This document shows positions 23,631-32,711 of a stretch of DNA of 43,729 bases, piece after piece; position 1 is the first letter of the stretch, and every line of letters begins with the position of its first letter. The stretch covers positions 1 through 43,729 of the forward strand of contig JANPCI010000348.1 of the NCBI GenBank assembly GCA_031430875.1, read 5' to 3'. Source of the stretch: Sva-07 sp031430875 (GTDB lineage Bacteria > Actinomycetota > Acidimicrobiia > Acidimicrobiales > Ilumatobacteraceae). The translations under genes and the position numbers were made by a program. Below the pieces are notes generated by a model. It was not told where the DNA came from, searched no databases, and saw nothing but the letters and a program-made list of their open reading frames with translations.

Positions 23631-24713
23631 TCAACGCCAGGAGTCGAGCACGTCATCGAGGCGGTGCGCTCCGGGATGGCACGGCGGCGCCAGCGCGGTC
23701 TGAGATCGCGAGAAGCGGGGCGCCGGTGTCGCCTGCACCACGCCGTTGATTTCGGTGACGACGCCGCGCGACGACGTGTGGTGGTGGGTGGCCACCTCGC
23801 CCGGCGCCAGCACCGGCGTGAAGCAGGCGTCACCCCCTTCCAGCAGCGCACACCACTCGTCGCGTGTTTTCGTGTGGAACCGGGCGGCCAACTCCAGCAG
23901 TCGTGCCGGCCACTCGACTCGCTCCCACTGTGACGGCTCGACGAGGCCGACGCCGCGGTAGAGCGCGGCGTGGAACTGCGGTTCGATCGCTCCGACGGCG
24001 ATCCACTGGGCATCGGCGGTCTCGTACACGTTGTAGAACGGTGCCGCTCCATCGAGGTGGTTCGTCCCACGCGCACCCCACGATCCCCTCGTGGCCGCGG
24101 CGAAGAACGGACCGAGGATCATCGCCGCGCCGTCCACCATCGCCGCGTCGATCACCTGGCCGCGTCCCGAACGCTCACGCTCGAAGGCAGCACAGACGAC
24201 GCCGAAGGCCAGCACGAGCCCGCCACCGGCGAAGTCACCGAGCAGGTTGATCGGGAACGTCGGCGGTTCGCCCTCGCGTCCGAGCATGTACAGCGCGCCC
24301 GAGAGCGCGATGTAGTTGATGTCGTGCCCGGCCGCCGAGGCGAGCGGTCCATCCTGGCCGAAGCCGGTCATACGCCCATAGATCAGCCGCTCGTTGCGGG
24401 CGCATGCGGCCTCGGGGCCAACACCCAGACGTTCGCACACGCCCGGTCGGAACGGGTCGATGAAGACGTCGGCGCGATCGGTGAGCTCGAGCAGTTGCGC
24501 CGCGCCATCGGCCGACTTGAGGTCGATCACCACGCTGCGCTTGCCGCGCATCATCGGGTTCGTCGCCGGCCTGTCGGTCGTCGCCGCGGCGGCTTCCGGG
24601 CGGTCCACCGCGACCACGTCACAGCCGAGGTCGGCCAGGATCATGGCGCCATACGGCCCGGGGCCCTGGCCGACGAGCTCGACCACTCTGAGCCCGAGCA
24701 GCGGCCCGCTCAT
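23631..24713 (-). CDS. Alpha-methylacyl-CoA racemase-like enzyme (CoA-transferase III fold)
   Basis: 360-residue AMACR/MCR-like protein. It epimerizes the alpha-methyl centre of branched acyl-CoA such as the (25R/25S) cholestenoyl-CoA side chain. H130 in GHDINY and D160 in LLGDFAGGG have the 30-residue spacing of the H126/D156 pair of M. tuberculosis MCR, and E244 matches its E241. SGALYMLGREGEPP and DGAAPFYNVYETADAQWIAVG are also family hallmarks. It lies 10 nt downstream of the FadD19-like ligase, which would supply its substrate. Confidence 0.9.
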   Translation of the reverse strand: MSGPLLGLRVVELVGQGPGPYGAMILADLGCDVVAVDRPEAAAATTDRPATNPMMRGKRSVVIDLKSADGAAQLLELTDRADVFIDPFRPGVCERLGVGPEAACARNERLIYGRMTGFGQDGPLASAAGHDINYIALSGALYMLGREGEPPTFPINLLGDFAGGGLVLAFGVVCAAFERERSGRGQVIDAAMVDGAAMILGPFFAAATRGSWGARGTNHLDGAAPFYNVYETADAQWIAVGAIEPQFHAALYRGVGLVEPSQWERVEWPARLLELAARFHTKTRDEWCALLEGGDACFTPVLAPGEVATHHHTSSRGVVTEINGVVQATPAPRFSRSQTALAPPCHPGAHRLDDVLDSWR

Positions 24714-24723
24714 GTCGGCTGCC

Positions 24724-26292
24724 TCATGTCTCGCTGCCGGTGGCGACGCGTTTGGCCCACCGGTAGTCGCTCTTGCCCGCCGGCGAACGAATCATGTGAT
24801 CGACGAGCGTGAGGTGACGGGGCACCTTGTACCCCGCCAGGTGCGCGCGGCAGTGTGCCTGGATGCTCTCGAGCGTGACATCGGCACCCGGCACCGGCTG
24901 CACGACGGCGGCGACACTCTCGCCCCACCGTTCGTCGGGCACCCCGACGACGATGACGTCCAGTACTCCGGGGTGGGCCTTCAAGGTGTTCTCGATCTCC
25001 TCGGGGAACACCTTCTCCCCACCGGTGTTGATGCTCACCGAGCCACGACCGAGCAAGGTCAGCGAACCATCTGCTTCGATCGTGGCGAAGTCGCCGGGAA
25101 TCACATAGCGCACGCCGTCGGCCCCGGTGACGAACGTCGCCGCCGTTTTCACCGGGTCGTTCAGGTATCCCACCGGGATGTTGCCGCTGCGCGCCAACCG
25201 GCCGACCACGCCCGAACCAGCGGCAATCGGCCGGAGGTCGTCGTCGAGCACCACCGAGTTCTTCCCCATCGACACCGTGGGGCCACCCTTCATCGCCGTG
25301 CCCTTCGACACGATCGTGATGCCATTGGCGCCACCTTCACTGGAGCCGATCGCGTCGGTGATGACGAGGTCGGGGAAGTGATCGAGGAAGCGGTCCTTGC
25401 AGGTCTGGGAGAACAAGACCGCGCTGGAGCTGACGGCGAACAGCGACGAGGTGTCGTTGTGTGCCCCGGGTTCGTCGAGTGCGTCGAGGAGCGGTCGAGC
25501 CATCGCATCACCGGTGATCATCAGCAGGTTCACCTTCAGTTGCTCGACCACCTTCCACGCTTCGGCCGGTTCGAACCGGGCCCGCAGCACCGTGGTGTTG
25601 CCGATGAAGCACTGACCCATCAGACTCCACTGCGTGGCCCCGTGCATCAGCGGCGCGAGCGGCAGTGCGATGAGCTGGAAGCCCACCCGACCCTTCTCGA
25701 GGAAGTCCTGTGGCCGCTCGACCTGCTCGCCGCTGCGGATGTCGATGCCGCCTCCCAACGCCATCACCACGTCCTCGTGACGCCAGACCACTCCCTTGGG
25801 CATGCCGGTGGTTCCACCGGTGAACAAGACGTAGAAGTCGTCTCCCGAACGCTCCGGGAAATCACGAGTCGGTGACTGGGCGCCGAGCGCCGACTCGAAG
25901 TCCGGCCCGATCACGAGCATCGCCAGCTCGGGCGCCACCGATGTGACCCGATCGGCGAACTGCTGCTCGACGACGATGTACCGCAGTCCGGCGTCGGCGA
26001 AGAGGCTGGCGAGTTCGTCCTCCACGTAGCGGTAGTTGATGTTGATCCACACGGCGCGGAGCTTGAACACCGCCCACAGCGTCTCGACCCACTCCACACA
26101 GTTCAGTGCATAGATCCCGACGTGGTCGCCCGGGCCGATCCCCTGCGTCGCAAGGTGATGCGCGAGTTGATTCGCCCGCGCCTCCATCTCGCCGAACGTG
26201 CGCTGCTGATGATCGTCGATCACGTGGACGCGATCAGGCCATTCGTCGGCGGCCTGTTCGAACAGGTCGGCCATGTTGAACGTGGTGGTCAT
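24724..26292 (-). CDS. FadD17/FadD19-like steroid side-chain acyl-CoA synthetase
   Basis: 522-residue ANL-family CoA ligase. ATP loop FTGGTTGMPKGVVWR (157-171), LPLAPLMHGATQW, SSSEGG-type A5 region (AIGSSEGGANG), GDFATIEADGSLTLLGRGSVSINTGGEK in the A7-A8 hinge (residues quoted in part), and A10 Lys507 in SPAGKSDYRW. The GGTTGMPKGVVWRHED signature is that of the FadD17/FadD19 group, which activates C24 or C26 steroid carboxylates. Pairing with the racemase strongly supports a branched side chain as substrate. Start ATG 26292 has a weak GAAAG upstream. Confidence 0.88.
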   Translation of the reverse strand: MTTTFNMADLFEQAADEWPDRVHVIDDHQQRTFGEMEARANQLAHHLATQGIGPGDHVGIYALNCVEWVETLWAVFKLRAVWININYRYVEDELASLFADAGLRYIVVEQQFADRVTSVAPELAMLVIGPDFESALGAQSPTRDFPERSGDDFYVLFTGGTTGMPKGVVWRHEDVVMALGGGIDIRSGEQVERPQDFLEKGRVGFQLIALPLAPLMHGATQWSLMGQCFIGNTTVLRARFEPAEAWKVVEQLKVNLLMITGDAMARPLLDALDEPGAHNDTSSLFAVSSSAVLFSQTCKDRFLDHFPDLVITDAIGSSEGGANGITIVSKGTAMKGGPTVSMGKNSVVLDDDLRPIAAGSGVVGRLARSGNIPVGYLNDPVKTAATFVTGADGVRYVIPGDFATIEADGSLTLLGRGSVSINTGGEKVFPEEIENTLKAHPGVLDVIVVGVPDERWGESVAAVVQPVPGADVTLESIQAHCRAHLAGYKVPRHLTLVDHMIRSPAGKSDYRWAKRVATGSET

Positions 26293-26344
26293 CGTGATCT
26301 TTCGGCCGGGTGAGTCAGGAGAAGGAAAGGCAGAGGGAGAGGAG

Positions 26345-26380
26345 GAAGTCGAGTCACGAGAAGTCGAGCAGCGAGAAGTC
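26345..26380. repeat. 15-bp repeat at the amidohydrolase 3' end
   Basis: GAAGTCGAGTCACGA (26345-26359), GAAGTCGAGCAGCGA (26360-26374), then a partial copy. It spans the stop codon (26354-26356) and encodes the repeated Asp-Phe-Ser of the C-terminus. Confidence 0.75.
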
Positions 26381-27664
26381 GTTGCCGGTGAGCCAATGAC
26401 GACCCACCGCCTTCACCGGTGCCCAACGAGCATCCAGACGCGCCCCGGTCGGATCGTCGTCGGTGATCTGGCCGAAGTCCGACGGGGTCGGGCCGACCTT
26501 GGCGGCGTGCTGGTGGAGCGCCGTGACATCGAACCCGAAGTTCTCGGCGGCCGCCAACCCCACCATCCGCCGCGTCTCGTCGATCGGGATGTCGTGGAAG
26601 GTCCTTCGCAGCCAGTCCCGCGTGTTCGGCCACGTGCCCTCGGGATGCGGGAAGTCGTTCCCCCACATGATGTTGTCGACCCCGATCTCGTACCGCATGC
26701 CGAGTTCACGGCGCTTGGTGTTCGACGCGCCGATGAAGCAGTTGCGGTCGATGTACTCGGAGGGCAGCATCGAGAGGCCGCCGAACGCATCGGGGCCGAG
26801 CTTCTCGGTGCCCTTCTGGCCGAGGGCCAACCGGTCCCAGAACCACATCATCGACGGCAACCACCAGCACCCCGCCTCGGTCACACCGAAGCGCAGACCC
26901 GGGAAGCGCTCGAAGACCCCGGACCACAGCAGGAACCACAGTGGACGCGCCGGCCACCATGTGACCTCGCTGACGTAGATGCCGAGGTTGTCGCCGTAGT
27001 CAGCGCGCGGCGCCGGGCCCGAGTGCGTGACCACCGGCATCGACAGCTCCTGACACAACGCCCACACCGGGTCGTAGCAGCGATCGTGGTACGGGGTCTG
27101 ATCGACCCACATCGCGGGGATCATCACCGCCCCGAGGCCGCTCTCCTTGGCCCGCCGGATCTCTGCGAGCACCTTGGTCATGTCGGCAGTGATCGGCACG
27201 AGCGCGACACCTCGGCGCCGCTCGGGGCTGTTGGAGCACAGTTCGGCGAGCCACCTGTTGTGAGCGATCGCCCCGGCGAGCCCGAGCTCCGGGTTCATGT
27301 CGCCCGACATGCCGAGCCCCGCGCCGAACGGCACGCACGTGCGGCTCTCCACTGCATCGGCGTCGGGAAACACCACCTCGCCCGACACGCCGTCACCGTC
27401 GAGTTCCTGGTCGCGGCGGATGGCATCCCACCCGCCGCGCAACGCCTCCTCGTGCTCTTCGAACCAGCTCTTCGCATAGTCCTCGTTGCGCACGCCCAGC
27501 TTGGTCATCGCTTCCAGTGCCACGTGCCGCTCGGCGAGGAACCCGTCGAACTCGTCGTGGTATCGGGCATCGAGGTACTGGCGGTAGTCCGCGGTGGGCA
27601 GGCCGGCGTGGCTGTCGGACGAGATGATGAGGTACGGGTCGTTGGTGTGTGCGGTGTCGTCCAT
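26354..27664 (-). CDS. Amidohydrolase-2 (ACMSD-like) family protein
   Basis: 436-residue metal-dependent TIM barrel of the amidohydrolase-2 family, which includes decarboxylases and C-C hydrolases. Visible: SSDSHAG with D17 and H19 in place of the usual HxH, VTHSG in the middle, and MWGNDFPHPEG near the end with the metal-binding Asp. RYHDEFDGFLAERH follows the first strand. Close relatives occur in actinobacterial steroid/terpenoid clusters, often as pairs, as here with the gene at 29439. ATG 27664 has AAGGA 7 nt upstream. The exact reaction (hydrolysis or decarboxylation) cannot be read. Confidence 0.85.
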   Translation of the reverse strand: MDDTAHTNDPYLIISSDSHAGLPTADYRQYLDARYHDEFDGFLAERHVALEAMTKLGVRNEDYAKSWFEEHEEALRGGWDAIRRDQELDGDGVSGEVVFPDADAVESRTCVPFGAGLGMSGDMNPELGLAGAIAHNRWLAELCSNSPERRRGVALVPITADMTKVLAEIRRAKESGLGAVMIPAMWVDQTPYHDRCYDPVWALCQELSMPVVTHSGPAPRADYGDNLGIYVSEVTWWPARPLWFLLWSGVFERFPGLRFGVTEAGCWWLPSMMWFWDRLALGQKGTEKLGPDAFGGLSMLPSEYIDRNCFIGASNTKRRELGMRYEIGVDNIMWGNDFPHPEGTWPNTRDWLRRTFHDIPIDETRRMVGLAAAENFGFDVTALHQHAAKVGPTPSDFGQITDDDPTGARLDARWAPVKAVGRHWLTGNDFSLLDFS

Positions 27665-27679
27665 GAGGGGTCCTTGTCG

Positions 27680-28561
27680 TCAGCCGGGCACAGCCCGGAG
27701 GTAGGTCGGATTCGTCCGCGCCAGCATCGACGCGGCGCGGGCAGTGATCTGTTGGTCGGTGCGATCACTCGGTGCGTGGATCCAGAACTGGCTCGTCCGG
27801 ACGGCCTCGATCACTCGATCAGCGACCTCCTCGACCGGGGTGTACGCAATCGGGATTCCTGCAGCAGTCATCTGCGCCTCGATCTGTTCGACCGTCGTGT
27901 ACGGCGTCGCCCGGGGTCGTTGCTTGGCGAACTCCTCGGTGCGTGAGCGCCACGATTCGAACAACCCGGTACGCAACATGTGCGGCCCCGGAAACAGCAC
28001 GGACGCGCCGATCCTCGCGTCGACCTCCTGCAACTGACCGTAGAGGCACTCGGTGAGCGTGACCACCGCGGCCTTCGTCGCTGCGTACTGCGGGGTGCTC
28101 GGCAGTGGTGAGACACCGCCGTTGCCCGACGATGTGTTGACCACGTGCCCCTCGTCGCCCTGGGCCAACATGACCGGCACGAAGGCGTTGATGCCGTGCA
28201 CGACGCCCATCACGTTGACGCCGATCGCCCACTTCCAGTCGTTGAGCTCGTGCTCCCACATCCGCCCCTCGGCGCCGGCGCCGATGCCGGCGTTGTTGCA
28301 CACGACGTGCACCCCGCCGAACAACTCGAGCGTGCGGTCACGCAGTGACTCGACCGAGGAGTAATTCGTGACATCGGTGACCACGCCGCGTACGTCGAGG
28401 CCCTCGTCGCGCAGCTCACGTTCGGTCTGGGCGAGCAGCTCGGCCTGCACATCGGCGAGCACGACGTGCATGCCCTCGGCCGCGAACCGCCGTCCCATGG
28501 CCCTGCCGAGCCCGCCACCGCCACCGGTGACGACCGCGACACGACCGTCGAGGTGCTCCAT
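27680..28561 (-). CDS. Short-chain dehydrogenase/reductase
   Basis: 293-residue SDR: TGGGGGLG (12-19), NNAG (89-92), NTSSGNGG (142-149), Y159 and K163 in YAATK. About 40 residues longer than typical FabG-like SDRs at the C-terminus (region TPVEEVADRVIEAVRTSQF), as in the family of SDRs related to mycobacterial Rv0765c/Rv3085-like proteins. ATG 28561 overlaps the stop of the decarboxylase-like gene (ATGA), so the SDR product and the decarboxylase probably work on the same intermediate, for example oxidizing a beta-hydroxy acid to the beta-keto acid. Confidence 0.88.
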   Translation of the reverse strand: MEHLDGRVAVVTGGGGGLGRAMGRRFAAEGMHVVLADVQAELLAQTERELRDEGLDVRGVVTDVTNYSSVESLRDRTLELFGGVHVVCNNAGIGAGAEGRMWEHELNDWKWAIGVNVMGVVHGINAFVPVMLAQGDEGHVVNTSSGNGGVSPLPSTPQYAATKAAVVTLTECLYGQLQEVDARIGASVLFPGPHMLRTGLFESWRSRTEEFAKQRPRATPYTTVEQIEAQMTAAGIPIAYTPVEEVADRVIEAVRTSQFWIHAPSDRTDQQITARAASMLARTNPTYLRAVPG

Positions 28562-29391
28562 CAGTCGCTCCCGACCACCGACAGGTCGTCGTAGCGTTGG
28601 TGCACGAACGGTCGCACCCACTCGCCCGGCACCGTGGTGACGAGTTCACCGCGCTGCGAACTCGAGCGTTCGGCGAACTCGATGAAGCGCAGCCTGCGCA
28701 CGGGCAGATCGATGACCGGATCGAATTTCGATTCGCGTAGCGTGACATCACCGTCGACGGTCCAGACCGCTCGGGTCTTTTCGTCACGATGGCAGTGCAC
28801 CAGCCATGGATCGCTGTCGAATCCCGTGCCTGCGGGGTCGAGCATGAACTTGAAGTAGAAGTCGGTGCGGCGTCGGTCGGGGGTCACCGGCGCCTCTGCG
28901 GCAATGGTGCCTTTGATCTCCACGAACGTGACACCCATGCGCGAAAATGCCCCGCGCACCGTGTCACCGATGCCATCACCTACCGCGGCACCTACCGCGG
29001 CACCAACGCCGGCACCGGAGCGCTCCAGCGTCACGTCGCCGAGCTTCTTGGGCTCACCGAACGTCTCTCGTCCGCCGACCACTGCCTGCTCGGTGGTCAT
29101 CGGCATGACGAGCGGGTACCCACCGACGAGGCCATCGTGCACCGCTTCGACAGCGAACGTGCCGGCACCGAACGGTGGCCGGCCGTGGCCGATGTCGACC
29201 GAGGCGAACGTGACACGAACCAGTGGTTCGCTCGACGGCACGAGTGGTCGTGGCAACACTGCGGCCACCGCCTCCGGATCGGTCTCGTAGACCGCCGTGA
29301 GCGTGGTCGCCCAGGTTTCGACCGACGTCGCTTCGCGCTCGCGGTTGCGCAACTGCTCAGGTGTACGCCCCCCGTATCTGATCCGTCCCAT
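28561..29391 (-). CDS. Acetoacetate-decarboxylase (ADC) superfamily protein
   Basis: 276-residue ADC-fold protein. The Schiff-base Lys region is kept: GGRETFGEPKKLGDV, with the adjacent Lys pair corresponding to K115/K116 of clostridial ADC. YPLVMPMTTEQAVVGGRE precedes it. In this superfamily the Lys can serve decarboxylation, aldol/retro-aldol or dehydration chemistry, so the reaction is open. The start ATG 29391 is fixed by GGGGGA (29396-29401) just upstream, rather than the in-frame ATG at 29403. A 12-bp tandem repeat inserts a Gly/Ala/Val stretch after ERSGAG. Confidence 0.85.
   Translation of the reverse strand: MGRIRYGGRTPEQLRNREREATSVETWATTLTAVYETDPEAVAAVLPRPLVPSSEPLVRVTFASVDIGHGRPPFGAGTFAVEAVHDGLVGGYPLVMPMTTEQAVVGGRETFGEPKKLGDVTLERSGAGVGAAVGAAVGDGIGDTVRGAFSRMGVTFVEIKGTIAAEAPVTPDRRRTDFYFKFMLDPAGTGFDSDPWLVHCHRDEKTRAVWTVDGDVTLRESKFDPVIDLPVRRLRFIEFAERSSSQRGELVTTVPGEWVRPFVHQRYDDLSVVGSD
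28978..29013. repeat. 12-bp tandem repeat in the ADC-like gene
   Basis: ACCTACCGCGGC at 28978 and 28990, diverged third copy (ACCAACGCCGGC) at 29002. It encodes a GAAV-type repeat in an internal loop of the ADC-like protein. Confidence 0.85.
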
Positions 29392-29395
29392 GTGA

Positions 29396-29401
29396 TCCCC
29401 C
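29396..29401 (-). promoter_or_regulatory. Ribosome binding site deciding the ADC-like start
   Basis: GGGGGA, 4 nt before ATG 29391. An alternative in-frame ATG at 29403 would put this sequence inside the coding region. Confidence 0.6.
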
Positions 29402-29438
29402 ATCTCTCGAGTGCCCGAAGGCACGTGACATGTCGCCC

Positions 29439-30677
29439 TCAGGTCGTGGCGGCACCGAACCCGGCCAGGGCCGGACACTTCTCTGCGAACTTCGGCACGT
29501 CGCCCTGCAGGAGGGGTACGTCGACGTCGCTCATCAACGGGCCGATGCGATCGGCGATCGGGCGCAACGCATCGAGGTCGAACCCGTACACCTTCGCGGC
29601 GTTGGCGCCGAGCAGGGCCGCGGCCTCGTCGTGCGGTATGCCGGCGAACGATGCCCGCAGCGCCTCCGCCGTGAACGGGAAGCTGGCCTCCTTGTGCGGA
29701 TAGTCGCTGCCCCACATGATGCGATCGATGCCGACCGCGTGGCGCAGCGGCACTTCGGCGGGCCGGATGAAGCTGGCCCCGATATGGCACTGGCGGGCGA
29801 AGTACTCACTCGGCTGCAACGGCAGCTTGTCCATCACCGGCATTCCCCAGACGTGCTCCTGGGAACCAACCGCGGTGCGCATCCGCGTGAAGAAGTAGTC
29901 GAGCCGGCCGAGTTCCTCTGGTACCCACGCGGTGCCCTGTTCGGTGAACACCACGTGCAGGTCGGGGTGGCGTTGCATCGCCCCCGACACGATGAGGTGA
30001 GCCAACGTGCGATGCGACCACCACGTCACTTCGAGCAGGAAGACCACCGGGTCCTCCACGGTGTCGCCCATCGGCGGGCTGGCACTACCGCCGTGGTTGT
30101 TCAGTGGCATGCCGAGTTCGGCGCACACGGCGAACAGCGGGTCGTAGTAGTCGCCGTCGAACAGCGGGGGCAGACCCGAACCCGGGGGGACGCCGGGCAG
30201 CAGCACTCCTCCGCTGAGCCCGCTGGAGTGCGCCGCTCGCACCTCGGCCACGGCCGCGTCGATGTCGTGGAGCATCACCTGGCAGATACCGGCGCGACGG
30301 CCCGGCACGGCGGCGCAGAAGTCGGCCAGCCAGCGGTTGTGGGCGCGCAACCCGGCCCACCTGCGCTCGACGTCACCGGCCGTCAATGCCGGCGGCTGGA
30401 ACGTGAGCGACGCCTTGGGAAAGAACGGCGGAATCGTGTTGGGAAAGATCACCTCGGCGACGATGCCGTCGTCGTCCATCTCGCGCAGGCGCCGGTCGGA
30501 GTCCCAGTTGCGCGGGCCATCGGGACCGGTCAGATCCTCGTAGGGGTTCTCGTAGGTCGTCACCCAGTGATCGAACTCGTCGAGGTACCGCTGCTCGAGA
30601 TAGGGGCGATAGTCGGCGAGATCCGCTCCTGCATGGCAGTCGGCCGAGATCACGAGGTAGCGATCGGGCTGATTCAT
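29439..30677 (-). CDS. Amidohydrolase-2 (ACMSD-like) family protein, second copy
   Basis: 412-residue paralogue of the 26354 gene product. Metal site: ISADCHAG near residue 10-17, LNNHGGS in the middle, MWGSDYPHKEAS near the end. Both proteins share RYLDEFDHW/RYHDEFDGF and the LLEVTWW/VSEVTWW helix. It is the first gene of the minus-strand unit that ends at 22481. The spacer to EchA-like (50 bp) carries no copy of the 17-bp operator; a possible -35/-10 is not clear. GGAG lies 8 nt before ATG 30677. Confidence 0.85.
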   Translation of the reverse strand: MNQPDRYLVISADCHAGADLADYRPYLEQRYLDEFDHWVTTYENPYEDLTGPDGPRNWDSDRRLREMDDDGIVAEVIFPNTIPPFFPKASLTFQPPALTAGDVERRWAGLRAHNRWLADFCAAVPGRRAGICQVMLHDIDAAVAEVRAAHSSGLSGGVLLPGVPPGSGLPPLFDGDYYDPLFAVCAELGMPLNNHGGSASPPMGDTVEDPVVFLLEVTWWSHRTLAHLIVSGAMQRHPDLHVVFTEQGTAWVPEELGRLDYFFTRMRTAVGSQEHVWGMPVMDKLPLQPSEYFARQCHIGASFIRPAEVPLRHAVGIDRIMWGSDYPHKEASFPFTAEALRASFAGIPHDEAAALLGANAAKVYGFDLDALRPIADRIGPLMSDVDVPLLQGDVPKFAEKCPALAGFGAATT

Positions 30678-30727
30678 GACTTCACTCCGATGGCTGGGTA
30701 GTGTCGGCGCGTCGAAGGGAGCCGAGC

Positions 30728-31528
30728 ATGGTGGGCACCGAGCATCTGCTGGTGGAACAGAGCGGTCACACGTTGATCGTGACGATGAATCGCCCCGAGG
30801 CGAAGAACGCGTTGAGTTCGGCGATGCTCGCCGGCATGGCCGACGCCTGGGAGCGCCTCAACACCGACGACGACCTGCGGTGCGCCGTGCTCACGGGCGC
30901 CGGTGGATCGTTCTGCACGGGCATGGATCTGAAGGCCGCGGCGAGCGACGACGGCGCCCCCAATCCGTACGCCGAGCGCTGGGCTGCCGACCCCGACCTG
31001 CACTGGAAGGCCCTGCTGCGTCACTACCGCCTGCGCAAGCCGCTCATCGCCGCGGTCGAAGGCCACGCGGTCGCCGGGGGCACCGAGATCCTGCAGGCCA
31101 CGCACATCCGCGTCGCCGGGCACGGGGCAACGTTCGGGGTCTTCGAGGCCCGTCGCGGACTGTTTCCCGTTGGCGGGAGCACCGTGAGATTGCAGCGCCA
31201 GATCGGCTACACCGCAGCGATGGAGATGCTGCTCACGGCGCGTGGTTACACCGCAACCGAAGCGCTCGCCATCGGCTTGATCGGTCACGTCGTGCCCGAC
31301 GGGCAGGCGCTCACCAAGGCCCTCGAGTTGGCCGAGATGATCAGCGCCAACGCGCCGCTGGCCGTCGAGGCGATCCTGCAGTCGGTGCAGGAGACAGCAT
31401 CGATGCCCGAGGCCGAGGCGCTGGCCAGAGAATTCGAGATCGGTTGGCCGATCTTCGCGACCGAGGACGCCAAGGAGGGGCCGCGGGCCTTCGCCGACAA
31501 GCGCGCCCCGCAGTGGCAGCGTCGCTGA
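30728..31528 (+). CDS. Enoyl-CoA hydratase/isomerase family protein
   Basis: 266-residue crotonase. First oxyanion segment GSFCTGMDLKAAA (about 62-74), second EGHAVAGGTEILQATHI (about 108-124), and FEARRGLFPVGGSTVRL with the Glu position of hydratases. ATG 30728 has AAGGGAG 7 nt upstream and is preferred over GTG 30701. A stand-alone gene, divergent from the amidohydrolase and convergent with the thiolase-like gene; a possible -10 TAGTGT lies at 30701-30706. Hydration of an enoyl-CoA in the side-chain cycle is the simplest role. Confidence 0.88.
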   Translation: MVGTEHLLVEQSGHTLIVTMNRPEAKNALSSAMLAGMADAWERLNTDDDLRCAVLTGAGGSFCTGMDLKAAASDDGAPNPYAERWAADPDLHWKALLRHYRLRKPLIAAVEGHAVAGGTEILQATHIRVAGHGATFGVFEARRGLFPVGGSTVRLQRQIGYTAAMEMLLTARGYTATEALAIGLIGHVVPDGQALTKALELAEMISANAPLAVEAILQSVQETASMPEAEALAREFEIGWPIFATEDAKEGPRAFADKRAPQWQRR

Positions 31529-31541
31529 CAGCGGCGTCATC

Positions 31542-32711
31542 TCAGGGCTTGTCCTTGCCCACGAGCCACATCGCGAAGAACTGCGACCCGCCGCCATAGG
31601 CGTGGCCGACTGCCTTGCGCACACCGTCGATCTGGTGTTCACCGGCACGCTCCATCACCTGCATCGCTGCTTCGCCGAAACGCAGCATGCCGCTGGCCCC
31701 GATCGGGTTCGACGACAGCACGCCGCCGGACGGGTTGACCGGCAGCGATCCCCCCATCTCGGTGATGCCGTCTTCGACCCATCGCCACCCATCGCCCTTC
31801 GGCGCGAAGCCGAGGTTCTCGAGCCACATCGGCTCGAACCACGAGAACGGGACGTACATCTCGACGACGTCGATCTCCTCGGCCGGGTTGGTGATGCCGG
31901 CCTTTCGCCACAGGTCGGCGGCACACATCTCGCCGGCCACCGGGCTGACCTGCTCACGGCCGGCGAAAATCGTGGGCTCGCTGCGCATCGCGGTCGCGTG
32001 AACCCATGCTGCCGGCCGGCCGCTCGAGGCAATGTGGGCGTCAGCGGTCTCTTCGTCGGCGAGCACGAGCGCAATGGCACCATCCGACGATGGGCAGGTC
32101 TCCACGAAGCGGATCGGGTCCCACAACATCGGCGACTCCATGGCGCGCTCGAGCGTCAGGCCCTCCTCGTGGAGGTGCGCGTACGGGTTCTTCAGGGCAT
32201 TTCCGCGGTCCTTCACCGCAACCATCGCACCGATGTGACCCGGAACGTCGTACCTCGAGATGTAGCTGCGCACGATCGGCGAGAAGTACCCGCCGGCGCC
32301 CGCATGCACGGGCATCCCGAACGGGATGGCAACCGAGAGGGCCCACATCGCGTTGCCGTCGCTCTGCTTCTCGAACCCGATCGTGAGCACCCGCCGGTGG
32401 ATCCCCGCCATCACGTGTTGCGCGGCGACGATCGCTGTGGAGCCGCCAACCGAGCCGGCGGTGTGCACACGAAACACGGGCTTGCCGTGCGCTGCGAGCG
32501 CATCGGCGAGCCACAGCTCCGGCATGGCCACACCCTCGAGCATGTCCGGCGCCTTGCCGATCACGATCGCGTCGATGTCGGCGAGGGTGACATCGGCTGA
32601 CTCCAGCGCACGGTCGACTGCCTCGCGGACGAGGCCCGCTATCGACACGTCGGCGCGGCACGCGGTGTGGTGGGTCTGGCCGACTCCGATGACCGCACAA
32701 CGCTGCGCCAT
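31542..32711 (-). CDS. Ltp-type thiolase-like protein lacking catalytic Cys (putative aldolase subunit)
   Basis: 389-residue SCP2-thiolase-fold protein. The nucleophile segment reads RVHTAGSVGGS (81-91) without Cys, EMYVPFS has Tyr where true thiolases have the His of EVHDCF, and NPIGASG has Asn where GHPxGASG has His. Thus it cannot perform thiolysis. Ltp2 of steroid degraders, also Cys-less, is a retro-aldolase acting with a DUF35 partner (ChsH2); Ltp3/Ltp4 of M. tuberculosis are adjacent to Rv3521 (DUF35). The order here, two Cys-less thiolases plus two DUF35 genes with stop-start overlaps, fits an aldolase complex releasing a short aldehyde or ketone unit from a hydroxyacyl-CoA side chain. 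Confidence 0.85.
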   Translation of the reverse strand: MAQRCAVIGVGQTHHTACRADVSIAGLVREAVDRALESADVTLADIDAIVIGKAPDMLEGVAMPELWLADALAAHGKPVFRVHTAGSVGGSTAIVAAQHVMAGIHRRVLTIGFEKQSDGNAMWALSVAIPFGMPVHAGAGGYFSPIVRSYISRYDVPGHIGAMVAVKDRGNALKNPYAHLHEEGLTLERAMESPMLWDPIRFVETCPSSDGAIALVLADEETADAHIASSGRPAAWVHATAMRSEPTIFAGREQVSPVAGEMCAADLWRKAGITNPAEEIDVVEMYVPFSWFEPMWLENLGFAPKGDGWRWVEDGITEMGGSLPVNPSGGVLSSNPIGASGMLRFGEAAMQVMERAGEHQIDGVRKAVGHAYGGGSQFFAMWLVGKDKP

